In this document: positions 1-7,657 of the stretch, in pieces
Numbering within the stretch: position 1 is the stretch's first letter
Layout of the letters: each line of letters begins with the position of its first letter
NCBI GenBank assembly: GCA_021205005.1
Contig: JAJPYK010000260.1
Coordinates: 1 to 7,657, forward strand
Source: Paraprevotella sp.
GTDB taxonomy: Bacteria; Bacteroidota; Bacteroidia; Bacteroidales; Bacteroidaceae
Direction of reading: 5' to 3'
DNA: 7,657 nt
Translations under genes and position numbers: made by a program
Notes under the pieces: model-generated
What the model was told of the DNA's origin: nothing
The model's input: only the letters and a program-made list of their open reading frames with translations
The model's database searches: none

Positions 1-1
1 A

Positions 2-1528
<1,527 letters not shown>

Positions 1529-1534
1529 CGGAAT

Positions 1535-1789
1535 ATGGAAAGCGATAAAATACATTTGCTCGTCGTATCACCCGAAAAAACCTGTTTCGAAGGAATGGTG
1601 AAATACGTACGGCTACCCGGAAGCGCGGGACTGTTTGCCGTATTTGAAAACCATGCCCCTCTGATCTCTTCTCTCAATGCAGGCGAAGTCGTCTATCGGA
1701 GCGGAGAGAACAAAAACAGCATCGCCATACAGGGCGGATTCGTGGAAGTGAACGGCAATAAAGTATCGGTCTGCATCACGGAAGCCTGA
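1535..1789 (+). CDS. atpC: F1Fo ATP synthase subunit epsilon (short form)
   Basis: Epsilon subunit of the F1 central stalk, which couples the gamma shaft to the c-ring. The 84 residues cover only the N-terminal beta-sandwich. The family core is LPGSAGLFAVFENHAPLIS followed by a conserved glycine strand (LNAGEV) and the closing strands GGFVEVNGNKVSV. Epsilon in E. coli is about 138 residues, and the missing part is the C-terminal two-helix domain that blocks rotation in the inhibited state. The gene ends cleanly in TGA with no sign of a frameshift, so the short form looks natural; compact epsilon subunits are, as far as I recall, usual in Bacteroidota. It starts 6 bases after atpD and is probably translated with it. 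ATP-dependent self-inhibition through epsilon helices should be absent (inference). Confidence 0.93.
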   Translation: MESDKIHLLVVSPEKTCFEGMVKYVRLPGSAGLFAVFENHAPLISSLNAGEVVYRSGENKNSIAIQGGFVEVNGNKVSVCITEA

Positions 1790-1846
1790 AAAGACGCATT
1801 CCGTTCGATTCGGACCGGATATTGAGATGTATAATAAGTTTAAGGA

Positions 1847-2899
1847 ATGAATACATTAAAATCTCTTTTCATCGCAGGTATATGCCTGCTGATGCTATTC
1901 CCTCTGCAGGCCCATGCGGAAGATAAAGGAGGAGTCGACGTGAACGAAATTGTTTTCGGCCATATCGAAGATGCCTATGAATGGCATATCACAGACATCG
2001 GCAACGTGTCGATACGCATTCCCCTGCCGGTCATCGTGAAAAGCGAAACGGGTTGGCACGTGTTCTCTTCGGAGCGTCTGCGGAACGGAGCACAGTACGA
2101 AGGGCTTTATATCGCCAAAGAAGGGGCACATGCGAAAAAGATCGTGGAGCGCAACGCTGCGGGAGAAGAAGTCCGTCCGTTTGACATCTCCATTACGAAA
2201 AACGTATTGGCCTTACTGATCAACAGCACCATTCTGGTGTGCATCATGCTGGGCTGTGCGCGGTGGTATAAGAAACACGACGTGAGCAAAGGCGCTCCCC
2301 GCGGAGGCGTGGGCATGATCGAAGCTACGGTGCTGATGATTCATGAAGATGTCATCAAGAGCTGTATCGGAGAAGATTACGGGAGATATGCTCCCTATCT
2401 GCTCACTGCGTTCTTCTTCGTATTGACCAACAACCTGATGGGACTGATTCCGTTCTTTCCGGGGGGAGCTAACGTAACGGGAAACATTGCGGTTACGCTC
2501 GTTTTGTCCGTCTGCACGTTCGTATTAATCAACCTGTACGGCACAAAGGCTTATTGGAAAGACATCTTTTGGCCGGACGTTCCGACTTGGTTGAAGGTGC
2601 CGGTGCCTTTGATGCCGTTGATCGAAGTGTTCGGAGTCTTCTCCAAACCGTTCGCATTGATGATACGTTTGTTCGCCAATATTATGGCGGGGCATGCTGC
2701 CATCTTGAGTATCGTAGCCATCATTTTTATCACGGCCAAGCTCGGGCCGGTCATTAACGGTTCGATGACGTGCATCTCATTGATCTTCGGAATCTTCATG
2801 AGCATGCTCGAGATCCTGGTGGCTTTCATACAAGCCTATGTCTTCACCTTACTTTCGGCCGTCTTCATCGGACTGTCCCGTGTCAAGGAGAAAGAATGA
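1847..2899 (+). CDS. atpB: F1Fo ATP synthase subunit a, with signal peptide and periplasmic extension
   Basis: Membrane subunit a of Fo, which forms the two proton half-channels beside the c-ring. At 350 residues it is about 80 longer than the E. coli protein. Residues 1-24 look like a cleavable signal peptide (hydrophobic FIAGICLLMLFPL, then AHA before EDK). Residues about 25-115 form a soluble extension, and membrane segments follow from about 117. The essential arginine is R274 in MIRLFANIMAGH. H283 and E322 lie where E. coli has E219 and H245, and Q329 matches Q252. Cleavage of the signal would place the new N-terminus in the periplasm, matching the known topology of subunit a. The start is chosen from the signal peptide and from TAAGGA just before the ATG. 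A seven-codon frame overlaps this start (ATGA at 1847). The last helix (321-342, ILVAFIQAYVFTLL) is typical of the family. Confidence 0.96.
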   Translation: MNTLKSLFIAGICLLMLFPLQAHAEDKGGVDVNEIVFGHIEDAYEWHITDIGNVSIRIPLPVIVKSETGWHVFSSERLRNGAQYEGLYIAKEGAHAKKIVERNAAGEEVRPFDISITKNVLALLINSTILVCIMLGCARWYKKHDVSKGAPRGGVGMIEATVLMIHEDVIKSCIGEDYGRYAPYLLTAFFFVLTNNLMGLIPFFPGGANVTGNIAVTLVLSVCTFVLINLYGTKAYWKDIFWPDVPTWLKVPVPLMPLIEVFGVFSKPFALMIRLFANIMAGHAAILSIVAIIFITAKLGPVINGSMTCISLIFGIFMSMLEILVAFIQAYVFTLLSAVFIGLSRVKEKE

Positions 2900-3217
<318 letters not shown>

Positions 3218-3229
3218 TCCTTACTGCTT

Positions 3230-3736
3230 ATGGGACTGTTAACCCCAGATCCTGGTACACTATTTTGGATGGTGATCATCTTCGGATTCGTGTTCTTCAT
3301 TTTGGCGAAGTATGCGTTCCCGGTCATCATCAACATGGTGGATAAAAGGAAAAAGTATATAGACAGTTCGTTAGAAGCTGCTCGTCAGGCCAATGAACAA
3401 CTGCAACAAGTCAAGGCCGAAAGCGAAGCATTATTGGCACAAGCGCGCGAGAACCAGACGACGATTCTGAAAGAAGCCTCTGCCACTCGCGATCGCATCA
3501 TAGCCGAAGCCCGTGAACGCGCCCGCGTCGAAGCAGAAAAAGCATTGGACGAAACGCGCCACCAGATCGCGGCAGAAAAAGAAAGTGCCATCAACGACAT
3601 CCGCAGGCAGGTGGCCATCCTGTCGGTGGATGTGGCTGAAAAGATTCTGCGCGAGAAGCTCTCTGACAACAAAGAACAGCTCGATTTAGTCAACAGACTG
3701 ATCGATGAAGTGAAATCAAACAACGAGATCGGATAA
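3230..3736 (+). CDS. atpF: F1Fo ATP synthase subunit b (peripheral stalk)
   Basis: Subunit b, the stator stalk that holds the F1 head against rotation. The 168-residue protein has one N-terminal membrane segment (about 11-33, LFWMVIIFGFVFFILAKY). A long charged heptad-like helix follows (about 40-135, rich in A, E, R, K and Q), and then the delta-binding end with VAEKILREKL (135-144), a typical b-subunit motif. The length is close to the E. coli protein (156). Only one b-type gene is present, so a homodimer is expected rather than the b/b' pair of phototrophs. There is no recognisable Shine-Dalgarno before the ATG (context CTGCTT). Its TAA shares one base with the atpH start (TAATG), a sign of translational coupling. 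Confidence 0.95.
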   Translation: MGLLTPDPGTLFWMVIIFGFVFFILAKYAFPVIINMVDKRKKYIDSSLEAARQANEQLQQVKAESEALLAQARENQTTILKEASATRDRIIAEARERARVEAEKALDETRHQIAAEKESAINDIRRQVAILSVDVAEKILREKLSDNKEQLDLVNRLIDEVKSNNEIG

Positions 3737-4296
3737 TGGATATTGGAATTATTGCAAGACGTTATGCCCGTGCATTGTTGCTATTCTCCTGCGAACATGA
3801 ACACGAGACCATCGTATACGAACAGGCGCAAAAGCTCCAGGCCAACTACGGTGAAGTGTCCGACATCCGTCGCACGATAGAGAATCCTATGGTGGACAAG
3901 TCAGAAAAGATCAAACTTCTGCAAAACGCCACCGACGGAGAGCAAACCTGCGAGGAGCTGATGAAATTCTTCAATCTGTTACTCGAACAGAAGCGTGAAA
4001 AGCTTTTGGCTTTCATCTTCCACTCTTTCTTGTTCCTCTACCGGAAGAAAAAGCGAATACGCCAAGGGACGCTCATTACGGCGGTCCCCCTTCCGGACAA
4101 GATACTCGACGAGTTGAGAACCCTCATTTTGCAACGTTACCGCGGACGAACGGTGGAATTCCGGACGAAAGTGGACCCGGATATTATCGGAGGTGCCATC
4201 TTGGGCATCGGTTATTGGCGCATAGACGCCAGCATATCCGGCCAGTTGAAGAGCGTGAAGAAACAGTTTATCGAGAAAAACAGACGAATCGTATAA
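3736..4296 (+). CDS. atpH: F1Fo ATP synthase subunit delta (OSCP)
   Basis: Delta subunit, the counterpart of mitochondrial OSCP, which sits on top of F1 and binds the b stalk. The 186-residue protein starts with the usual IARRYARALL helix (5-14) that contacts alpha. It has an all-helical N-terminal domain to about 105, then an alpha/beta C-terminal part ending in the family signature region VDPDIIGGAILGIGYWRID (146-164) followed by SISGQLKSV. The length is near the family norm of about 177-180. The start overlaps the atpF stop by one base, which fixes the ATG well. Its C-terminal signature is slightly divergent (GIGYWRIDAS where many have RIGDKLIDGS), but no key part is missing. atpA follows after 18 bases. 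Confidence 0.95.
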   Translation: MDIGIIARRYARALLLFSCEHEHETIVYEQAQKLQANYGEVSDIRRTIENPMVDKSEKIKLLQNATDGEQTCEELMKFFNLLLEQKREKLLAFIFHSFLFLYRKKKRIRQGTLITAVPLPDKILDELRTLILQRYRGRTVEFRTKVDPDIIGGAILGIGYWRIDASISGQLKSVKKQFIEKNRRIV

Positions 4297-4314
4297 CGAA
4301 TAGGAAATAAGAAT

Positions 4315-5901
4315 ATGCCCGATAAGATAAGACCAAGTGAGGTTTCGGACGTATTGTTCCAGCAACTTCAGGGAATAAACACGGCGATCCAGTTTGACGA
4401 AGTGGGTGCCGTGCTGCAAGTGAGCGATGGAGTGGCACGTATCTACGGACTGTTACACGCCGAAGCCAACGAATTATTGGAATTTGAAAACGGAGTGATG
4501 GGCGTGGTGATGAACTTGGAAGAGGACAACGTCGGTGCCGTGCTTTTGGGCGCCACCGACCTCATCAAGGAAGGCATGATCGTGAAACGTACGGGGCGCA
4601 TCGCCTCCATACGGGTAAGCGAAAACATGCTGGGCCGTGTCATCGACCCGCTGGGCGTCCCTTTGGACGGGCGCGGCACCATCAGCGGAGAAACGTACGA
4701 GATGCCTTTGGAGCGCAAAGCGCCGGGAGTCATCTACCGTCAACCCGTATCCGAGCCGTTGCAGACCGGTATCAAAGCCATCGATGCCATGATCCCCATC
4801 GGACGTGGCCAACGTGAGTTGATCATCGGCGACCGACAGACCGGTAAAACGGCCATAGCCATCGACACGATCATCAACCAACGCGCCGCCTACGACGCCG
4901 GAAAACCGGTGTATTGCATTTACGTAGCCATCGGACAAAAAGGCTCCACAGTAGCCAATATTGTCAACATCCTGCGCGAGAAACGGGCGATGGACTATAC
5001 CATCGTAGTGGCCGCCACAGCAGCCGACCCGGCCGCGTTGCAATACTTCGCTCCCTTTGCCGGAGCCGCCATCGGAGAATACTTCCGCGATACGGGCCGT
5101 CATGCCTTGGTCGTATTCGACGACCTGTCCAAGCAGGCTGTGGCCTACCGCGAAGTGTCGCTTATTCTGCGTCGTCCTTCCGGTCGTGAGGCCTATCCGG
5201 GCGATATCTTCTACCTGCATTCCCGCTTGTTGGAACGTGCAGCCAAGATCATCGACCAACAGGAAGTGGCCGAACAGATGAACGACCTGCCCGAAAGCTT
5301 GAAAGGCAAAGTGAAATGCGGAGGTTCGCTGACGGCATTGCCGCTCATCGAAACGCAGGCAGGAGACGTCTCGGCCTATATCCCGACGAACGTGATCTCC
5401 ATCACCGACGGACAGATCTTCCTCGAGACCGACTTGTTCAACCAAGGATTCCGCCCCGCCATCAACGTAGGTATCTCCGTATCCCGCGTAGGCGGTAGCG
5501 CACAAATCAAGAGTATGAAGAAAGTAGCCGGTACGTTGAAGATCGACCAGGCACAATATCGCGAACTGGAAGCGTTCTCCAAATTCAGCAGCGACATGGA
5601 CTCCGTAACGGTAATGACCATCGACCGCGGCCGAAAGAACAACCAGCTCCTGATCCAGCCGCAATACTCCCCGATGCCGGTGGGCGAACAAGAGGCCATT
5701 CTCTACTGCGGAACCCATGGTCTGATGCGCGACATCCGCATCGACCAGGTCATCTCTTTCCAACATGAATTCCTGGAAAACCTGCGCTCTTCTCACCGAG
5801 AAGACGTGCTCGACGTATTGGACTCGGGTGTCATCAACGACAAGGTGACTTCCCTCATCGAGGAGGTGGCAAAAAATACGCTTCTGTTGTTTAAAAACTG
5901 A
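4315..5901 (+). CDS. atpA: F1Fo ATP synthase subunit alpha (regulatory nucleotide-binding)
   Basis: Alpha subunit of F1, which alternates with beta, holds non-catalytic nucleotide and supplies the arginine finger to the catalytic site. In the 528 residues I see the N-terminal barrel (about 25-95), the P-loop GDRQTGKT (172-179), the Walker B-like ALVVFDD (264-270), the family signature [10 protein letters not shown] (381-390) and, directly after it, the arginine finger R391 in [10 protein letters not shown]. It is about 15 residues longer than the E. coli protein; part of this is extra sequence around 315-335 ([18 protein letters not shown]) before [11 protein letters not shown]. The ATG at 4315 is preceded by AGGAAATAAGAAT, one of the better purine-rich leaders in the operon. 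The antisense strand also stays open for 440 codons here, which I treat as a codon-bias shadow. atpG follows after 8 bases. Confidence 0.98.
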   Translation: MPDKIRPSEVSDVLFQQLQGINTAIQFDEVGAVLQVSDGVARIYGLLHAEANELLEFENGVMGVVMNLEEDNVGAVLLGATDLIKEGMIVKRTGRIASIRVSENMLGRVIDPLGVPLDGRGTISGETYEMPLERKAPGVIYRQPVSEPLQTGIKAIDAMIPIGRGQRELIIGDRQTGKTAIAIDTIINQRAAYDAGKPVYCIYVAIGQKGSTVANIVNILREKRAMDYTIVVAATAADPAALQYFAPFAGAAIGEYFRDTGRHALVVFDDLSKQAVAYREVSLILRRPSGREAYPGDIFYLHSRLLERAAKIIDQQEVAEQMNDLPESLKGKVKCGGSLTALPLIETQAGDVSAYIPTNVISITDGQIFLETDLFNQGFRPAINVGISVSRVGGSAQIKSMKKVAGTLKIDQAQYRELEAFSKFSSDMDSVTVMTIDRGRKNNQLLIQPQYSPMPVGEQEAILYCGTHGLMRDIRIDQVISFQHEFLENLRSSHREDVLDVLDSGVINDKVTSLIEEVAKNTLLLFKN

Positions 5902-5909
5902 TCAAGACT

Positions 5910-6779
5910 ATGGCATCATTAAAAGAAGTAAAGGACCGGATTCTCTCAGCCAACAATACGCTGAAAATCACATCGGCCATGAAGATGGTGGCCTCTGCCA
6001 AACTGCATAAGACACAGGAGGTCATCGAAGGCATGCTGCCCTATGAGCAGCAAATGGCGGCCATCATGACCCACTTCTTGCAAGCCGGAGGCAAAGCCGA
6101 ATCGCCGTTCTCGCGCCAACGCGAGGTGAAACGCATCGCATTGGTCATCTTTTCATCCAACAGCAGTCTGTGCGGAGCATTCAATTCCAACGTCATACGT
6201 GCACTACATCAATGGATCGAGGCGCACAAAGAAATAGGAAAAGAGAACATAGTCATTTATCCCGTGGGACGGAAAGTGAACGATGCGGTGAAGAAATCGG
6301 GATTTGTCCCGGCCGGAGACTTCTACCACATGGCGGATAAGCCGAATTATGAGGAAGCGGAAAAGCTGGCCTCCACGCTGTGCGACCAATTCCTGTCCGG
6401 CGAGATAGACCGTGTGGAACTGATCTATCACCACTTCAAGTCGGCCGGTTCACAAGAACTCGTCAACCGTACTTATCTGCCGGTGGATCTTTCGACCATG
6501 CTCAACAAACAAGACAACGGCATACAGTCGGACTATCTGATAGAGCCGTCGGAAGAAGAGTTGTTGGCCAAGTTGATTCCGGAAGTGCTGAAATTAAAAA
6601 TCTACACGACTTTGGTGGATTCCAACGCCTCCGAACATGCAACCCGCAGTATGGCCATGCAAATTGCCACGGACAATGCCAATAACCTGATACAGGACCT
6701 CACCGTCATATACAACAAGGGACGGCAGCAAGCCATCACCAACGAATTGTTGGATATCATGGGCGGTACGATAGGCTGA
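5910..6779 (+). CDS. atpG: F1Fo ATP synthase subunit gamma (central shaft)
   Basis: Gamma subunit, the rotating shaft inside alpha3beta3 that carries torque from the c-ring. The 289-residue protein begins with the N-terminal coiled-coil helix and its conserved ITSAMKMVASAKL (20-32). A central Rossmann-like domain follows, including SSNSSLCGAFNSNV near residue 90, and the protein ends in the second coiled-coil helix with NKGRQQAITNELLDIMGG (about 269-286). The terminal signature has GG where many homologues have GA, a mild change. Length equals the E. coli protein (287) closely. It is the last gene of the operon; no compact GC-rich terminator follows directly, and the first strong hairpin lies about 90 bases downstream inside the inverted-repeat element. 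Confidence 0.97.
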   Translation: MASLKEVKDRILSANNTLKITSAMKMVASAKLHKTQEVIEGMLPYEQQMAAIMTHFLQAGGKAESPFSRQREVKRIALVIFSSNSSLCGAFNSNVIRALHQWIEAHKEIGKENIVIYPVGRKVNDAVKKSGFVPAGDFYHMADKPNYEEAEKLASTLCDQFLSGEIDRVELIYHHFKSAGSQELVNRTYLPVDLSTMLNKQDNGIQSDYLIEPSEEELLAKLIPEVLKLKIYTTLVDSNASEHATRSMAMQIATDNANNLIQDLTVIYNKGRQQAITNELLDIMGGTIG

Positions 6780-6810
6780 ACGAAAGACTTTATCGGCTTC
6801 GAAAAGAAAA

Positions 6811-6831
6811 GAGGGTGTGTCATAATTCAAA
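6811..6831 (+). repeat. Left terminal inverted repeat
   Basis: Left arm of the 180-base element. It is identical over 21 bases to the reverse complement of 6970-6990. It starts 31 bases after the atpG stop. Confidence 0.85.
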
Positions 6832-6871
6832 AAGCACTTTGAAAAAGTAATAATCAGAAACTTCATTCAAT

Positions 6872-6919
6872 AAAAACAACCATATAGAGCTTCGTGGAGA
6901 GCTTTATAAGGTTGTTTTT
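6872..6919. terminator. Long hairpin, probable bidirectional terminator
   Basis: The arms AAAAACAACC (6872-6881) and GGTTGTTTTT (6910-6919) pair perfectly over 10 bp. After one A-A mismatch the stem continues with about ten more pairs, including two G-T wobbles, up to a short loop near 6893-6898. The 3' arm ends in a T run on each strand, which suits an intrinsic terminator for atpG on + and for the convergent gene on -. It sits almost at the centre of the inverted-repeat element. The base pairing is read directly; termination is inferred. The T run belongs to the stem, so efficiency is uncertain. Confidence 0.55.
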
Positions 6920-6969
6920 GCTTAGTTCAACGGAGGATACTTACAGATTATAAGTTGTCAATCTCAAAA

Positions 6970-6990
6970 TTTGAATTATGACACACCCTC
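6970..6990 (-). repeat. Right terminal inverted repeat
   Basis: Right arm of the 180-base element, the exact reverse complement of 6811-6831, followed by a run of seven T. No short direct duplication of the sequence flanking the left arm is visible. Confidence 0.85.
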
Positions 6991-7034
6991 TTTTTTTCAT
7001 GTTTCTCCCCCGCCCAGGCTCCGAAGAGGACAGA

Positions 7035-7096
7035 AAATTTTTCTCCGCAGAACGAGAAATCAATCTGCGGAGAAAAATTTATCAATCTGCGGAGAA
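7035..7096. repeat. Three-copy TCTGCGGAGAA repeat forming a 17-bp stem
   Basis: The word TCTGCGGAGAA occurs inverted at 7041-7051 and direct at 7064-7074 and 7086-7096. The first two copies lie in a perfect 17-bp inverted repeat (7035-7051 with 7064-7080, 12-base loop). The two direct copies share 16 bases (ATCAATCTGCGGAGAA at 7059 and 7081) with a 22-base spacing. The third copy could replace the second as pairing partner of the first. The patch begins 6 bases beyond the stop of the - strand gene, so it may act as that gene's terminator or 3' stabiliser, or be a REP-like dispersed repeat. The structure is seen; the role is inferred. Confidence 0.6.
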
Positions 7097-7101
7097 CGAT
7101 T

Positions 7102-7545
7102 TTACCGGCGAGGCATCGGGCGATTATCCGGTCCCGGTTTCGGGGCATTCTTCCTCGGCATATCACGACGGTTGTAGAGCTGTTCCACCTGTTTCATGGT
7201 CAGAACCTTCTTGAATTTATCGTAATAGCTCTTCTGTACGTCCAAACTTTTGGCCTCGCTGTCAAAACGGGCCTGTATGCGTGCGTCTATCTCGGCGTCG
7301 GTCTGCCCGTCCCCTGCTCCCTTCTCTTTCTTGGGAGTGCGGCATTCCGCCAGTTTCTGCATATATTCCTGATAGAGCGGAACGAAATTAGCCGTAGTGG
7401 CATCATCGAGCATCAAACGCCCGGCCATCCGCTTAGCCATCTGTTCCGGATCCATTTTCTTCGGTCCTTCAGGGCTATCATTCTGAGCATACAAACAGCC
7501 TCCGGCCAACAAGGCAAAACATACGGCCACCATTAACTTTCTCAT
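7102..7545 (-). CDS. Small exported protein with LTxxQ motif, possibly Spy/CpxP-like
   Basis: 147-residue protein of unproven function, convergent to the ATP synthase operon. It starts with a secretion signal (RKLMVAVCFALLAGG), with likely cleavage after LYA at residue 20; C17 in LAGGC is an alternative lipoprotein site but the lipobox is imperfect. The mature part is small, charged and probably helical: MDPEQMAKRMAGRL (31-44), FVPLYQEYMQKL (54-65), a basic linker PKKEKGAGDG (71-80), a second helical half, and LTMKQVEQLY (115-124) holding an exact LTxxQ motif. The tail is rich in proline and arginine (DMPRKNAPKPGPDNRPMPRR). Size, export signal and LTxxQ resemble periplasmic Spy/CpxP chaperone-like proteins, a weak family match because only one clear motif is present. 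The ATG at 7545 is chosen because it yields the signal peptide; no clear Shine-Dalgarno precedes it. The coding reality is well supported, the family only moderately. Confidence 0.8.
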   Translation of the reverse strand: MRKLMVAVCFALLAGGCLYAQNDSPEGPKKMDPEQMAKRMAGRLMLDDATTANFVPLYQEYMQKLAECRTPKKEKGAGDGQTDAEIDARIQARFDSEAKSLDVQKSYYDKFKKVLTMKQVEQLYNRRDMPRKNAPKPGPDNRPMPRR

Positions 7546-7657
7546 AGATGTTTGTTATTAATTCAACATGTTAATTTGTATTACGTAACTATGACCTGTT
7601 TTTCTTCTTTTGGTTTATCGGTTGAAGTCCAAAAACGTCGCGAAATAACATTCTTTA

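Larger units (their letters stand above)
6811..6990. mobile_element. MITE-like element with 21-base terminal inverted repeats
   Basis: This 180-base block begins GAGGGTGTGTCATAATTC and ends with the exact reverse complement. The arms are 21 bases each without mismatch, extended by four further A/T pairs (AAAA at 6807, TTTT at 6991). The interior has no plausible gene, and its G+C is about 33% (59 of 180), below the neighbouring genes. Small size, perfect terminal repeats and lack of coding capacity fit a miniature inverted-repeat element mobilised in trans, or an internally deleted insertion sequence. From memory, ends beginning GAGGGTGT occur on Bacteroidota insertion sequences, perhaps the IS1182 family, but I cannot verify this. 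I see no direct target duplication, so transposition is not proven. A purely structural 3'-end RNA element is the alternative. Confidence 0.6.

Noticed and set aside
4474..5796. A 440-codon open frame on the - strand across atpA
   Set aside because: It lies wholly antisense to a strongly conserved gene, its protein shows no recognisable motif, and such frames arise from codon bias. The other antisense frames across atpD and atpF are rejected likewise.
6791..6810. Possible terminator directly after atpG
   Set aside because: Only a four- to five-pair stem (CTTT with AAAG) is visible, without a GC core or T run.
6836..6848. Small ACTTT/AAAGT hairpin inside the element
   Set aside because: Five pairs in AT-rich sequence are expected by chance.
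6780..7101. CRISPR-like reading of the repeats in the convergent gap
   Set aside because: The repeats are too short, partly inverted and spaced by fewer than ten bases, with no spacer pattern.
6971..7214. Short + strand frames starting in the right arm of the inverted-repeat element and running into the - strand gene
   Set aside because: They cover repeats and the antisense of a better-supported gene, and the proteins look like translated repeat sequence.
7546..7657. Possible promoter for the - strand gene, including an AACATGTT palindrome at 7565-7572
   Set aside because: No convincing Bacteroides-type pair (TTTG and TAnnTTTG) at proper spacing was found on the - strand; the best candidates match only in part, and the palindrome is short and isolated.

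Overview
The window holds an almost complete F1Fo ATP synthase operon of a Bacteroidales-type bacterium, all on the + strand in the order atpD-atpC-atpB-atpE-atpF-atpH-atpA-atpG (beta, epsilon, a, c, b, delta, alpha, gamma). Downstream lies a convergent small exported-protein gene on the - strand. The assignment to Bacteroidota rests on four things: the split gene order with beta-epsilon first; a subunit a carrying an N-terminal signal peptide and periplasmic extension; a very short epsilon; and weak or absent Shine-Dalgarno sites. The genus cannot be fixed from the sequence alone.

Layout. Positions 5-1789 hold the F1 genes beta and epsilon. Positions 1847-3736 hold the Fo genes a, c and b. 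Positions 3736-6779 hold delta, alpha and gamma. Genes are packed with gaps of 1-60 bases, and atpF/atpH share one base, so one transcript is likely. The operon promoter would lie upstream of the window. The only strikingly different base composition inside the operon is the 60-base, 15% G+C leader in front of atpE, the subunit needed in most copies.

Together the eight genes encode the whole rotary machine. The a-c-b proteins form the membrane proton channel, rotor ring and stator stalk. Gamma and epsilon form the central shaft, alpha3beta3 the catalytic head, and delta links head to stalk. All the catalytic and proton-path residues examined are present.

The 322-base convergent gap (6780-7101) is the least ordinary part. 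It contains a 180-base, roughly 33% G+C element with perfect 21-base terminal inverted repeats and no coding capacity, resembling a MITE. A long central hairpin with flanking A and T runs sits inside it and could terminate transcription from both sides. Next to it is a second structured patch: three copies of an 11-base word (TCTGCGGAGAA), two direct and one inverted, giving a 17-bp stem. The - strand gene at 7102-7545 encodes a small exported protein with an LTxxQ motif, possibly Spy/CpxP-like.

No clearly novel multi-gene system was found. The candidates most worth checking are the inverted-repeat element, the neighbouring repeat patch and some lineage features of the ATP synthase.
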